The translations under genes and the position numbers were made by a program. DNA of 64,000 nt, taken from the NCBI GenBank assembly GCA_000955785.1, contig JYOD01000017.1, forward strand, positions 60,075 through 124,074, given 5' to 3'. The stretch comes from Burkholderiaceae bacterium 16 (GTDB taxonomy: Bacteria > Pseudomonadota > Gammaproteobacteria > Burkholderiales > Burkholderiaceae). Below the pieces are notes generated by a model that worked only from the letters and a program-made list of their open reading frames with translations, did no database searches and was not told where the DNA came from. Every line of letters starts with the position of its first letter. Within the stretch, counting starts at the first letter, position 1. Shown one piece after another: positions 18,844 through 27,609 of this stretch.

Positions 18844-21800
18844 TCAACGTGCTTCACATGCGGTCGGCGATGGCGTATCGCCCTTGAAGAAATCGGCTTT
18901 CTGCCGGGCCGTAAAGCCACTGCCGGCAATGGCGCAGGCCTGCTTGCGCCATTGCTCCATATCGAGATCCCAGATCGCCGCAAGCCCGGTGCCGGCCGCA
19001 TACAGCCAGCGTCCGTCGTCGCTGACGGAGAGGGCAGCCACGGGTTGCCGCGGGTCGCGATAGAGCGTCTGCGGGATCGGCAGTGGCCGGTCGGTCTCGC
19101 GGTCGAGCAGGAAGAGATTGCCATGGTCGTCCCCGGCGACGACAAACGGCGCGTCTGGCGCGGCCAGCGCGGTGATGACGCCAGCGGCGTCCTGCTTGAG
19201 GATGGTGGCCCGGGCGCGCACCGGCTGGCCCGGCGATGCCGGGGACTTCGGCAATGCCAGGCGGTACACCTTGCCCAGATAGTTGCCGGCCACCAGCGTG
19301 TCGCCGCGCGCGCCGAAGGCAAGGCTGGTGATCTGGCCGCGCGGCAGGCCTTCGAAACGCTGGACCATGACTGCCCTGGCGTCGGCGCAGTCGGTCCCGG
19401 CGAGCTCGATCCGCCACAGGCCGATGCTGTCGTCCTCGGCCACGGCGAGTTCGCTGGCGCCAGGCCGGAAGGTGGCATAGGCCGCGCGCGCCAGCGGCTC
19501 GGGCAGCGGGATCCGGCAGGCGCCGGCTTCGGTGGTGGCTTCAGTGGCGGATGCAGCGGCCGCGGCAGGCGCGGCTGCGCCGGCGTCGGGCGGCAGACGC
19601 CATAGTTCCAGGCGCCGGGCTTCGGCGGGTTCGCCCGAACGGATTGCCAGCAGGCGCGCATCGTCGCTGAGCGTCAGGCGCGCGCTGGTGCCCGCCATCA
19701 CGCCAGGCAAGATCGCATTGCCGGTGCCATCGGCCGCAAGCATCCAGACCTGTCCGTTGTCGTCCGCCACCACAAGGCGCCGCGCGCCACGTGCCCAGTC
19801 CAGCGCGCGCACCGGCGCGGCCGGCATGGCAACCGGCCGCCGGCTGGCTGGATTGCCGGCCTCCGCCTGCAATATGACCAGCCTGCCGCTTTCGGTCGCG
19901 GCGGCCACCGGCGGGGTGACGCCCGTCAGCGCCAGCAGAAGCGGCGGCGCGCCGTCCTGCCCGCGCGCGAGGATCCGGGCCATCGGATGGCGCGGCGCGT
20001 CGAAGCGCATCTGCAGCAGCTCGCCCTGTTCGGTGGAGGCAAACAGGCGCTGGTCGCGGCCGGCCAGCGCCAGTCCGGTGATCTGGCTCGGCAGGTCCAG
20101 CAGCTCGTTGCGCGTGAACTGCATACGCTCGGGGTCGAGCCGCCAGCGGATCACGCGGCCATCCCAGCCGCCGGAGAGCAATTGCTTGTCGTCGGTGAAG
20201 ACCAGCCGCACCACGGCATCGTCGTGGCCCAGCAGCGCGCGCGGCCACAGCACGCCATCGGCGGTGCGCCACACGCTGATGCGGCCGCCGCGCGTGCCGG
20301 CCACGGCCAGGCTGCCGTCCGGACTGACGGCGATGCTGTGGTAGCCCGCGAACCAGTCGGTATTGTCCGCGGGCGCCGACAGTTCCCGTGCGGGGGTCTT
20401 CAACACGGCCGGGTCCGCCCCGGGGTCGGACGGCAGGCGCCACAGCCGGGCCTTGCCGTCGCGCGACGCGGTGGCGAGCTGCCGGCCTTGATCGAACAGC
20501 GCCACGTCGGTGATGCGCAGGGCATGCGCGCGCCCGCTTGCCACCGGGCGCCGCCAGGTGTCGCCGCCCTTGGCGAGATCCCACACGGCGACGCGGCCGC
20601 CGTCGTAGCCCGCGACCAGGCGCTGGCCGTCGCCGGACAGGGCCGAGACCGGTCCCCATCCGCTTGCGCGGCTCGCCCCCGGCGGCTGCAGCACCGTGGC
20701 ACGCGCGGGCTGCGCGATGTTCCACAACGCCACGCTGCCGTCCTGGCCGCCCGTGGCCAGCGTGCCGGCGCCGGTCAGCGCCAGCACGCGCACGCCGTCG
20801 GGATGCTGGTTGCGCAGCGCGGCCTCGTCCAGCCGCACCGTGCGGGCGCCGGGACCAAGCCCGGTGACGTCCACGATCCAGTGATTCGCGCCGAGCCTGG
20901 CGCTGACCCGATAGCCGGTATCGGCCTGCACCTCCAGGGTTTGCTCATCCGCGCGCGCCAGGTAGGCCTCGATATGGCGGGCACGATTCATGGTGCTGAC
21001 CAGGGAGCGCCGGAAATCGAAGCCCGCCGGCGGGGAGTGGCCATGCAGGTCGCGCGTGCCCTCCACGGCCGCCAGCAGCGCGGCGTCCGGCGCGGGCCGC
21101 GAGCCGAGCAGCGAGAAAAGGGCGTTTTGCCGGGCGATGTCTTGCTTGGTGGCGCGCAGTTGCCAGGCCAGGATCGCAACGCCGATCAGAACCGCGAACG
21201 TGATGAACGCCAGCGAATAGCCAAGGATATGCCAGCGCCGCGCGCGCTCCTGCTCCGCGCGAAAGCGCTGGTAGGCCGCCAGGAAACGGTTTTCCGCTTC
21301 GCTGTGCCGGTCCTCGGCTTCGAGCAAGGTGTCGTCGAGTTCCTCGGTGGAACTTAGCTTGCCGAAGACGCCGGGATTCTCGCCGGACAGGGCCCAGGCG
21401 CGTGCCAGCTGCTTCCAGTGCGGCAGGTACTGGGTGCGCCATTGCGCATTGCTGGCGCGCACCGGTTCGATCAGCCGGTCGTGCGCAAGCTCGAGCCACT
21501 GCGCGTCCTGCCGGCTTTGCGCGCGCACCAGGTGATACTGCTGCAAGCGGTCGAGCTCGGCCGCCGTGGGTGCGCTGCGCGAGCCGGCATCCAGCGTTGC
21601 CTGGGCGCGCATGTTGGTGGCGGTGATCAGGCGGCTCTCGACCCAGTCGCGTACCACGCGCTGCCGTGGGCGCGTGGCGGCGGCCGTATCGAAGACCGTA
21701 TTGCAATACGAAGCCAGCGCCGCGCCGGTGTCCAGCCGCCGAACCTGCTCGAGCGTGATGGCGCCCCCGCCGGACGCCGGCCCATCCTGGCCGAAGCAGG

Positions 21801-22644
21801 CTTGCCACAGGCTCAGGCCGACCACCTGCAATTGCACCGGCTCGACAAAGCGCCCCTCGCGCAGGCTTACCTGGCCGGCCGCGTCGCGCGTGCGCACCTG
21901 GGCCAGATCCTTCACCAGCTGCCGCGCCGCGTCCTCGCGAAAATCCACGCCCGCCGCCAGCGCCGGTCCGCGCAGCGCCTCCAGCGCCTGGTCGCGCGAC
22001 AGCAGGTCGATCCGCATGGTGTTCATCAGGTGCGTCGGCACCAGGTCGCGATAGGCATCGAGCCACGAGAAGTATTCCTCGCGCATCGCCACCAGGGCCC
22101 ATACCGGGCTGCCGCTGCGATCCAGCAGTTCGCCCAGCTGCGTGAAGAACACCTGCTTGGCGCCGGTGTCGGTGCTGTCGAGCGTGAAGATCTCCTCGAA
22201 CTGGTCGAGCACGATCAGCAGCCGCCGCGCGCGGCCACCCGGATTGTGGTCTTCCAGGCGGGACAGGCAGGACTGCAGCGTATCGTCCGCGCGCGGCTTC
22301 AGTTCGGCGCGCGCCGCCCAGCAGTGCAGCACGCTGGTGACATAGCGGTTGCTGCCTTCATACGGCACGCTGACCCGCGCGGTGGGCAGCACGTCGAAGC
22401 GATCCGCCAGGCGCGGGCGCAGGCCGGCCTCGATCAGCGAGGTCTTGCCCGCGCCTGAGGGCGAATACAGCAAGACGATGCGGTCGGCGATCAGGCGGTC
22501 GCGCAGCTCCTCGATCTCGGCATCGCGGCCGAAGATGGGGGCCGTCTCGTCCAGCGGCATGGGGCCGATGTACGGGCCGTGGGCGCTGCGTGCCGCGTTG
22601 TGCGCCTTGTGTGCCGTGTCCGGAAATTCGGGATTGGCCGCCAT
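18844..22644 (-). CDS. nSTAND NTPase with transmembrane segment and WD40-like C-terminal repeats
   Basis: A 1266-residue STAND-class signal-transducing ATPase. Walker A is SPSGAGKTSL (61-70), Walker B is LLIVLDQFEEIF (142-153), and a sensor-like AMREEYFSW follows; this is the nSTAND1 type. A hydrophobic helix at about 471-496 (SLAFITFAVLIGVAILAW) is preceded by a charged coiled coil. The remaining 770 residues are repeats with WD40 features such as LATGGQDGSVALWNIA, VAVWDLA, LATASRDGKARLWRL and LLSGGWDGRVIRWRL. Such proteins use the repeats to sense a ligand and the NTPase to switch. It starts one base after the CHAT-SIR2 stop, so the two are tightly coupled. Confidence 0.9.
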   Translation of the reverse strand: MAANPEFPDTAHKAHNAARSAHGPYIGPMPLDETAPIFGRDAEIEELRDRLIADRIVLLYSPSGAGKTSLIEAGLRPRLADRFDVLPTARVSVPYEGSNRYVTSVLHCWAARAELKPRADDTLQSCLSRLEDHNPGGRARRLLIVLDQFEEIFTLDSTDTGAKQVFFTQLGELLDRSGSPVWALVAMREEYFSWLDAYRDLVPTHLMNTMRIDLLSRDQALEALRGPALAAGVDFREDAARQLVKDLAQVRTRDAAGQVSLREGRFVEPVQLQVVGLSLWQACFGQDGPASGGGAITLEQVRRLDTGAALASYCNTVFDTAAATRPRQRVVRDWVESRLITATNMRAQATLDAGSRSAPTAAELDRLQQYHLVRAQSRQDAQWLELAHDRLIEPVRASNAQWRTQYLPHWKQLARAWALSGENPGVFGKLSSTEELDDTLLEAEDRHSEAENRFLAAYQRFRAEQERARRWHILGYSLAFITFAVLIGVAILAWQLRATKQDIARQNALFSLLGSRPAPDAALLAAVEGTRDLHGHSPPAGFDFRRSLVSTMNRARHIEAYLARADEQTLEVQADTGYRVSARLGANHWIVDVTGLGPGARTVRLDEAALRNQHPDGVRVLALTGAGTLATGGQDGSVALWNIAQPARATVLQPPGASRASGWGPVSALSGDGQRLVAGYDGGRVAVWDLAKGGDTWRRPVASGRAHALRITDVALFDQGRQLATASRDGKARLWRLPSDPGADPAVLKTPARELSAPADNTDWFAGYHSIAVSPDGSLAVAGTRGGRISVWRTADGVLWPRALLGHDDAVVRLVFTDDKQLLSGGWDGRVIRWRLDPERMQFTRNELLDLPSQITGLALAGRDQRLFASTEQGELLQMRFDAPRHPMARILARGQDGAPPLLLALTGVTPPVAAATESGRLVILQAEAGNPASRRPVAMPAAPVRALDWARGARRLVVADDNGQVWMLAADGTGNAILPGVMAGTSARLTLSDDARLLAIRSGEPAEARRLELWRLPPDAGAAAPAAAAASATEATTEAGACRIPLPEPLARAAYATFRPGASELAVAEDDSIGLWRIELAGTDCADARAVMVQRFEGLPRGQITSLAFGARGDTLVAGNYLGKVYRLALPKSPASPGQPVRARATILKQDAAGVITALAAPDAPFVVAGDDHGNLFLLDRETDRPLPIPQTLYRDPRQPVAALSVSDDGRWLYAAGTGLAAIWDLDMEQWRKQACAIAGSGFTARQKADFFKGDTPSPTACEAR

Positions 22645-22645
22645 C

Positions 22646-24700
22646 TCACCCCTCCAGGCGCCGCAGCAGTTCGGCGGTGAACATGCCGACGTCGCCCCAG
22701 TACAGCTTGAGCCGGGCCTTGTCCTGGAAGTAGCGCTCCAGGTAGCGGCGCGCGCTCACCGGGTCGACGATGCTGTTGGGGTCGAGCTGCGCGGAAAGGT
22801 GCTGGTATTCCTGGCGCAGGTCCGCGCCCTCCAGGTTGAGGATGCTGCGGAACAGGATGCGGAATTCCCACGACTGCACGTCGAAGCCGACGAACAGCAG
22901 CGCGCTGTCGTTGAGCCGCGCCCGCACGGCCAGCGGGATGGCGTTGCGGTTCATCGACACGCTGGTGAGGTAATCGAAATACTGGTCCTCGGTCAGCACC
23001 AGCGAGCCGGGCTCGCGCAGGTCGCCGAACAGCTTGAGCACCATCGGCGCCTGCGCGGTGGGATTCGCGCGCTTGCGGCCTTCGGACAGCACGTCGTCGC
23101 AAGCTTCGGCCTGGCGGTTCCAGCGGCACAGCCGGATGCCGGGGTCGGCGCCGCCCTCGCGCAGGGCATCGGCAAGCAGGTCGCTGGGATCCGTCGTCAG
23201 GTACACCGGCAGCTTGAGCCGCGCCATCGCGCGGTAGGGGTTAGCGGGATCCTGCTGGCGCTGCGCGCGGCCCACGGTGCAAACCACCTCGCCAAGCTGC
23301 GCGATGATGTCTTCGTTGCGCAGCGCCGACAGTGCGGGTGGCAGGATGTCACGGAACTGCTGGCTCAGGTGCTGGTATGCGAACTTGAAGAAAAGCCGCC
23401 GCGGGAATACCCCTTGCTGGGACACGGCCAGGTACTGCGCCACCTGCGGCAGCTCATCGCGTTCGTGCGCCGCCATCGGGAAGTGATAGGCCTCGGCCCA
23501 CATCTGAGCCAGTTGCAGGCGCGAGCCGAAGACCGTCTCGCTCATGGCCGGTCCGAGGATTGGTGTGGTCTCGCCATGCTGGATGTTCTCGATGACGGCG
23601 CGCCAGGCATCGGCGCCATCGCCTTCGTCGGGTCCGAAGCCCGGCGGATAAAAGATGCGGCCGCTGTCGAGCCGCGTGAACACCGCCGGCATCCACCAGT
23701 CGGGCTGCTGGCTGACCGCCGCGCGCGCGATGCCCGCGGCGCGGTCCACCTCGCCGTGGTCGCGCAGTTCGGTAAAGAACACCGGCATGAAGGCGTCCAT
23801 GGTGGCCACGCTCACATTGCCCTGCATGGCGAGGACTGCCGGCACGCCGGCCTGTGCCAGCAGCGGGCCGAGCGCCATCAGCGTGCTGCCGCCGCGCGCC
23901 GCGCCCGCGCCGGCGCTCTGGCAGGAACACAGCACCACCAGGCTGGGCGGGCGCTCCAGCGTGCCGATGCGGTCCACCAGCACGCTGCCGGCCACCAGGT
24001 CGCGCGTGCCGTCAGTGCGTTCGAGCCACAACATGGGCGTGTCGTCCACCAGCGCGCCGTGGCACACGATATAGAGCACGTCCACGCCGTCGCGCAAGGC
24101 GGCGAGGATTCGCTCCACGGTGGCGTGTCCCGGCTCGGCCAGCGTGGTCACCGGGACCGGGGCGAGTGCGGCAGCCGCGCGCGCGGCTTCCCCGGCGGCA
24201 TCGATCGCCGCCATCTCCGGGCCGAGCCCGCTTGGGTTTGCCACCACCACCAGCGCTGTCACATCGCTCTTTGCACGCAGCTTGGGCAGGCGCATCTCCC
24301 GCGCGAACAGGTAGCGCGAGAAGAAGCAGTGTTGCCCGATAAAGAGGGGATGCTCGCCGGCGGGGTCGAACAAGGTCTCCCATGGCAGCGCGTGCAGTTC
24401 GTGCGCATCGATGCTGATGCGCAGGCGCACGCGCAGGTCCAGGCGGCGCTCCCCCGCCGCGGTCTGCGCGGCGACAAAGGCATCGCGCACGGCCGGCGCC
24501 GCGAACAGGCTGGCCGCCAGTGCGCGCCCGCACACCTGCGAGTCCGCATCGCGCAGGGCCGGGTCATCCGGTGACAGCGCCAGTGGCACGCGCGGCGTAA
24601 TGGCGTCTCCTTCAGGCACCCGATGACGTGCTTCCACCTCGTACCTGCCGCCGCCATCGCTGTCGATGACGATTTCTAGCTCGGAGTAGTTGCGTGGCAT
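22646..24700 (-). CDS. CHAT protease fused to a SIR2-like domain
   Basis: A 684-residue protein, first gene of the operon. Residues to about 345 form a CHAT (caspase-like) domain: strand and catalytic His214 in VLYIVCHGALVDD, catalytic Cys260 in LVVLCSCQSAGAG, plus ELHALPWETLFDP (101-113). Residues about 378-625 match SIR2_2-like domains: ILGPAMSE, VYLTTDPSDLLADAL (499-513), MVLKLFGDL and VLTEDQYFDYL (553-578), and ALLFVGFDVQSWEFRILFR (600-618). The His of the usual K-HG motif is Phe here, and the usual TTN-D is TTDPSD, so NADase activity is doubtful. I chose the ATG at 24700; the frame extends to a TTG at 24781. Likely a proteolytic effector or transducer controlled by the NTPase. Confidence 0.82.
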   Translation of the reverse strand: MPRNYSELEIVIDSDGGGRYEVEARHRVPEGDAITPRVPLALSPDDPALRDADSQVCGRALAASLFAAPAVRDAFVAAQTAAGERRLDLRVRLRISIDAHELHALPWETLFDPAGEHPLFIGQHCFFSRYLFAREMRLPKLRAKSDVTALVVVANPSGLGPEMAAIDAAGEAARAAAALAPVPVTTLAEPGHATVERILAALRDGVDVLYIVCHGALVDDTPMLWLERTDGTRDLVAGSVLVDRIGTLERPPSLVVLCSCQSAGAGAARGGSTLMALGPLLAQAGVPAVLAMQGNVSVATMDAFMPVFFTELRDHGEVDRAAGIARAAVSQQPDWWMPAVFTRLDSGRIFYPPGFGPDEGDGADAWRAVIENIQHGETTPILGPAMSETVFGSRLQLAQMWAEAYHFPMAAHERDELPQVAQYLAVSQQGVFPRRLFFKFAYQHLSQQFRDILPPALSALRNEDIIAQLGEVVCTVGRAQRQQDPANPYRAMARLKLPVYLTTDPSDLLADALREGGADPGIRLCRWNRQAEACDDVLSEGRKRANPTAQAPMVLKLFGDLREPGSLVLTEDQYFDYLTSVSMNRNAIPLAVRARLNDSALLFVGFDVQSWEFRILFRSILNLEGADLRQEYQHLSAQLDPNSIVDPVSARRYLERYFQDKARLKLYWGDVGMFTAELLRRLEG

Positions 24701-25198
24701 AGGCCGTCTCGCGGAGTCCGTGACGCGGGGCCGGAATGCGTTGCCGGCGACGGGTGTCTTGATGGAGACACGCCCGTCCAAGAACTAATGAATATGATAT
24801 TTGCGAAAAATGCAATTTGCGTCGCTGCCGCACGGATCTGGAAGATGCCTGTGGTGATGCAAGCTGCATCCGACGCGGCCGGCAAGGGGCGAGAAACCGC
24901 CGTGGCGCAACTGTTGGCCGGAACGCCACATCTCGCATTACTGTTGCCGGCAAGCCAACATCGCATCTCGCCGCACGAGCCTGCGTCGAGCACGGAATAG
25001 GCCGCTTCAGCCGCATTGAGCGGGTTTGCCCGGGAAGTGGCGAAGCAGTGCGCCCCATACGTGGCGCAGACAGCGTATGCGCGCGATTGGCACGCTCCAT
25101 GCTCCTATGACCTCAAGCCTCGCAATAGGCTCGACACGGATCCCCCGATCCAACACTTCAACAACCCGACCTGTTTTGCCGATTCTCAGGAGACTGTG
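24701..25198. other. Divergent promoter region between CHAT-SIR2 operon and peptide gene
   Basis: About 500 bases, somewhat AT-richer near 24782-24835 than its surroundings. No convincing gene. It must hold the operon promoter (minus strand) and, on the plus strand, the sigma54 promoter at 25088. Confidence 0.5.
25088..25103 (+). promoter_or_regulatory. Sigma54 (RpoN) promoter upstream of the double-glycine peptide
   Basis: TGGCACG, four bases, then ATGCT: a perfect -24 element, a four-out-of-five -12 element and the required GG-N10-GC spacing. Predicted start of transcription is near 25113, giving an 86-base leader before the ATG at 25199. An RpoN promoter implies an enhancer-binding activator; none is encoded in the window. 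Confidence 0.65.
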
Positions 25199-25387
25199 AT
25201 GAACACGATAGACATTAAAGACCTGCCGGCGTCCGAAGCGCTGGACGAGAAAGCGATGGCGGAGGTGCGCGGTGGCATCGGCAGAACGCCTGTGCAGATC
25301 CTTGCGTGGGAGCTGTCGGGCAAGCCGGCCACCTGGCAAGGCATGATCCTCGGCGACGATGGCCGCCTGCATCCCGGACCGGCCTGA
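25199..25387 (+). CDS. Double-glycine-leader peptide (bacteriocin- or RiPP-precursor-like)
   Basis: A 62-residue peptide. Residues 1-26 look like a GG leader: IDIKDLP, then ALDEKAMAEVRGG with the acidic/hydrophobic pattern seen before Gly-Gly processing sites of class II bacteriocins and some RiPP precursors. The 36-residue remainder (starting IGRTPVQILAWELSG, ending LHPGPA) contains no Cys and two Trp. AGGAG sits six bases before the ATG. No peptidase-transporter or modifying enzyme is near; the nearest operon is the divergent CHAT-STAND system. It could be an unlinked secreted peptide, a signalling peptide, or a substrate for the system's proteases. Confidence 0.65.
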   Translation: MNTIDIKDLPASEALDEKAMAEVRGGIGRTPVQILAWELSGKPATWQGMILGDDGRLHPGPA

Positions 25388-25600
25388 GCGATGACGTCGC
25401 CCCTAGTGGGAGACCCGGCCGAACCGGGCACCAGCGGCCCGGCCTGCCCGATCGCGCTGTCCGCCGGGCAGCGCACGCTGGAGCGTGTGGGCGCTTGCCG
25501 GTGCGAGACGCGCCAGCTTGCATGGTGGCCGCAGCCGCGTAGCCGCATCGTCAGGCAACGGCGGCTCGTACCAACAGGCAGGCCTTGAACGCGAGCCCGA

Positions 25601-25640
25601 TGCGGCTGACGTGGCGCGGCCCCGTGCCACGTCAGCCGCA
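25601..25640. terminator. Long perfect hairpin between peptide gene and SDR gene
   Basis: TGCGGCTGACGTGGC pairs perfectly with GCCACGTCAGCCGCA (15 bp) around a 10-base GC-rich loop. It lies between convergent genes (peptide region on plus, SDR on minus) and probably ends both transcripts, although no U-run follows. The 214 bases between 25387 and it hold no convincing gene. Confidence 0.6.
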
Positions 25641-25656
25641 TTCGAGCCGCACGCAC

Positions 25657-26526
25657 TCAGGCCGGGAAGTCAGTCGACCGCGACAGCGCTTCCCACGCCT
25701 GCAGTTCTTGCTCCACCAGCGCATGTTTTTCGCGCACGCGGTTCACCGCGTCGGTGCCGAACTGAAGGCGCTGCGGAGGCTGCTGTGCCGCTACCAGCTC
25801 AAGCAATCCCTGCGCGAGTTTCCTGGGGTCGCCGGGCTGCTGGTGGTTATAGGCCTTGGCCGTGATGCGCACCTTGCCTGCCGTCCCGGCGTAATCGCCG
25901 ATCACCGTGGCGGACTCCACTACCGAGGCAGCATCCAGGAAGTCGGTGCGGAAGTAACCAGGCTCGATCACGGTGACGTGGATGCCAAGCGGTGCAAGCT
26001 CGTTATGCAGCGCTTCCGACAGGCCTTCGACGGCAAACTTGGTCGAGCTATAGACACCGAAACCGGCGGCTGCCCGGTAACCGCCCAGTGACGACACATT
26101 GATCACGTGCCCCGCGCGCTGGCTGCGCATCTGCGGCAGCACGGCGCGCGTCACGTTGAGCAGGCCCATCACATTGGTTTCAAAGAGATTGCGGACTTCG
26201 GCCGCGCTGGCCTCCTCCACCGCGCCGGCCATGCCAAAGCCCGCGTTGTTGACGAGCACGTCGATACGGCCAAATCGTTCCATCGCCAGCTTCGCCGCTT
26301 CCCGTGCGGACGCTTCGTCGGTGACATCGAGGTCCACCGCCAGCAGGCCCGGCAAGGCGCCGAACTTGCCGGCCACGGTCTTCGAATTCCGCGCGGTCGC
26401 CACGACGGCGTCGCCGTGGGCGAGCGCCGCCGAGACGATCTCCGCGCCGATGCCGCGCGATGCGCCCGTGATCAGCCAGACGCGCTTGAATTGGGTTTGC
26501 GTTTGTTGAGTTTGTTGCTTACTCAT
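25657..26526 (-). CDS. Short-chain dehydrogenase/reductase
   Basis: A classical SDR oxidoreductase of 289 residues. It has the NAD(P)-binding TGASRGIG (about 20-27), NNAGFG, the Ser of INVSSLGGY and the catalytic YSSTK; VIEPGYFRTDF follows. An Arg in VVATARNSK suggests NADP preference. The start at 26526 has AAGGAG upstream; the open frame extends further but overlaps the LysR gene. It is divergent from a LysR regulator, the usual arrangement for a regulator and its target. Substrate unknown. Confidence 0.9.
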   Translation of the reverse strand: MSKQQTQQTQTQFKRVWLITGASRGIGAEIVSAALAHGDAVVATARNSKTVAGKFGALPGLLAVDLDVTDEASAREAAKLAMERFGRIDVLVNNAGFGMAGAVEEASAAEVRNLFETNVMGLLNVTRAVLPQMRSQRAGHVINVSSLGGYRAAAGFGVYSSTKFAVEGLSEALHNELAPLGIHVTVIEPGYFRTDFLDAASVVESATVIGDYAGTAGKVRITAKAYNHQQPGDPRKLAQGLLELVAAQQPPQRLQFGTDAVNRVREKHALVEQELQAWEALSRSTDFPA

Positions 26527-26632
26527 GTTCGTTGCTCCTTGGTCGGGTTCGGCAACCGGAAGAGCCGGTGCCGATGAAGCAAATCCTACGCATCCGTTTG
26601 CCCGGCAAAAAGCGGAACGAGGTACATTCGTC

Positions 26633-26649
26633 ATGAACCAGAGGTTCAT
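26633..26649. promoter_or_regulatory. Inverted repeat, probable LysR operator
   Basis: ATGAACC-AGA-GGTTCAT is a perfect 7-bp inverted repeat with a 3-base spacer, placed 14 bases before the LysR start and about 105 bases from the SDR start. Its position between divergent genes fits an autoregulatory LysR binding site. Confidence 0.55.
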
Positions 26650-26662
26650 AATGGAGTGAGCA

Positions 26663-27568
26663 ATGGACAAGGACGCCTTCGACGGTATCGCCATGTTCCT
26701 GGCGGTGGCGGAACACAAGAGCTTTACGGTTGCCGGCAGCCGGCTGCAGGTCTCGCCGACCGCCGTCAGCAAGGCGATCCGGCTGCTGGAGCGGCGGCAC
26801 GGCGTGCCGCTGTTCCAGCGCACGACCCGCAGGGTGGCCCTGACCGAGGCCGGCGCCTCGCTGTACGCGCGGCTACGTCCCGCGGTGGAGGAAATCGGCG
26901 GCGCGCTGGAAGCGCTCGGCGGCTTCAGCACCCATGCCTCTGGCACCTTGCGCATCACCATGACCCGTGCGGCCTGCGCGCTGCTGGTCGAGCCGACGAT
27001 CGAGCGCTTTCGCCTGCTGCATCCCGAGGTACACCTGGACCTGACGCTGGACGAAGGCGTCGTCGACCTGGTGGAAAGCGGCTTCGATGCCGGGATACGC
27101 CTGGGCGAGACGCTGGCCAAGGACATGGTCGCGCTGCGGCTCACGCCGGGCGTCACCTGGTGCGTGGTCGGCAGCCCCGCCTACTTCGCCAGGGCAGGGC
27201 GGCCGAAGGCGCCGGCGGACCTGATGCGCCACCAGGGCATCCAGTATCGCTTCGTCAAATCGGGCCTGATCCATCGCTGGGATTTCCAGGTGGGCCGCCG
27301 CAAGGTATGGGTCGATATCGACAGCAAGGTCACGGTGAATGATCGCAACACGCTGGTCGATCTTGCCCGCAGGGGGCTTGGGCTGGCCTACGTCGCGGAG
27401 TTCGAGGCCGGGCGGGAACTCGCGGCGGGCGAGCTGGAGGCCGTGCTGGCGCCGTATGTACCGCGCAGCGATGGCTTGTACGTGTATTTCCCGGTGCGCA
27501 CGCAGTCGCAGGCGAAGCTGCGCGCATTTATCGATGTGCTCAAGATGGTGCTGCCGCCGGCAGGTTGA
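26663..27568 (+). CDS. LysR-type transcriptional regulator (divergent from SDR)
   Basis: A 301-residue LTTR. The winged HTH occupies about residues 5-65 (FLAVAEHKSFTVAGSRLQVSP, then AVSKAIRLLERRHGVPLFQR), followed by the effector-binding domain with DLTLDEGVVDLVESGFDAGIRLGE and a second half near residues 160-265. It most resembles the CrgA/DmlR-like subgroup. GGAGTG precedes the ATG. Likely target: the divergent SDR gene. Confidence 0.9.
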   Translation: MDKDAFDGIAMFLAVAEHKSFTVAGSRLQVSPTAVSKAIRLLERRHGVPLFQRTTRRVALTEAGASLYARLRPAVEEIGGALEALGGFSTHASGTLRITMTRAACALLVEPTIERFRLLHPEVHLDLTLDEGVVDLVESGFDAGIRLGETLAKDMVALRLTPGVTWCVVGSPAYFARAGRPKAPADLMRHQGIQYRFVKSGLIHRWDFQVGRRKVWVDIDSKVTVNDRNTLVDLARRGLGLAYVAEFEAGRELAAGELEAVLAPYVPRSDGLYVYFPVRTQSQAKLRAFIDVLKMVLPPAG

Positions 27569-27609
27569 GCGGCTTTGCGAAATGCAAGGATGGCGGCGAT
27601 GGATTCCTG

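Noticed and set aside
18844..22644. Reading the NTPase as a classic transcriptional activator or a Ser/Thr kinase.
   Set aside because: Walker motifs, membrane helix and WD40-like repeats are present, with no HTH and no kinase motifs.
22349..24574. A 741-codon plus-strand frame opposite the CHAT-SIR2 gene.
   Set aside because: His/Arg/Gln-rich shadow; no motifs, while the opposite strand has CHAT and SIR2-like signatures.
24788..25000. A 70-codon plus-strand frame in the divergent promoter region.
   Set aside because: No ribosome site and no recognisable features.
25391..25588. A 65-codon plus-strand frame just after the double-glycine peptide.
   Set aside because: No ribosome site, Pro/Arg-rich composition and no leader motif; not convincing as a second peptide.
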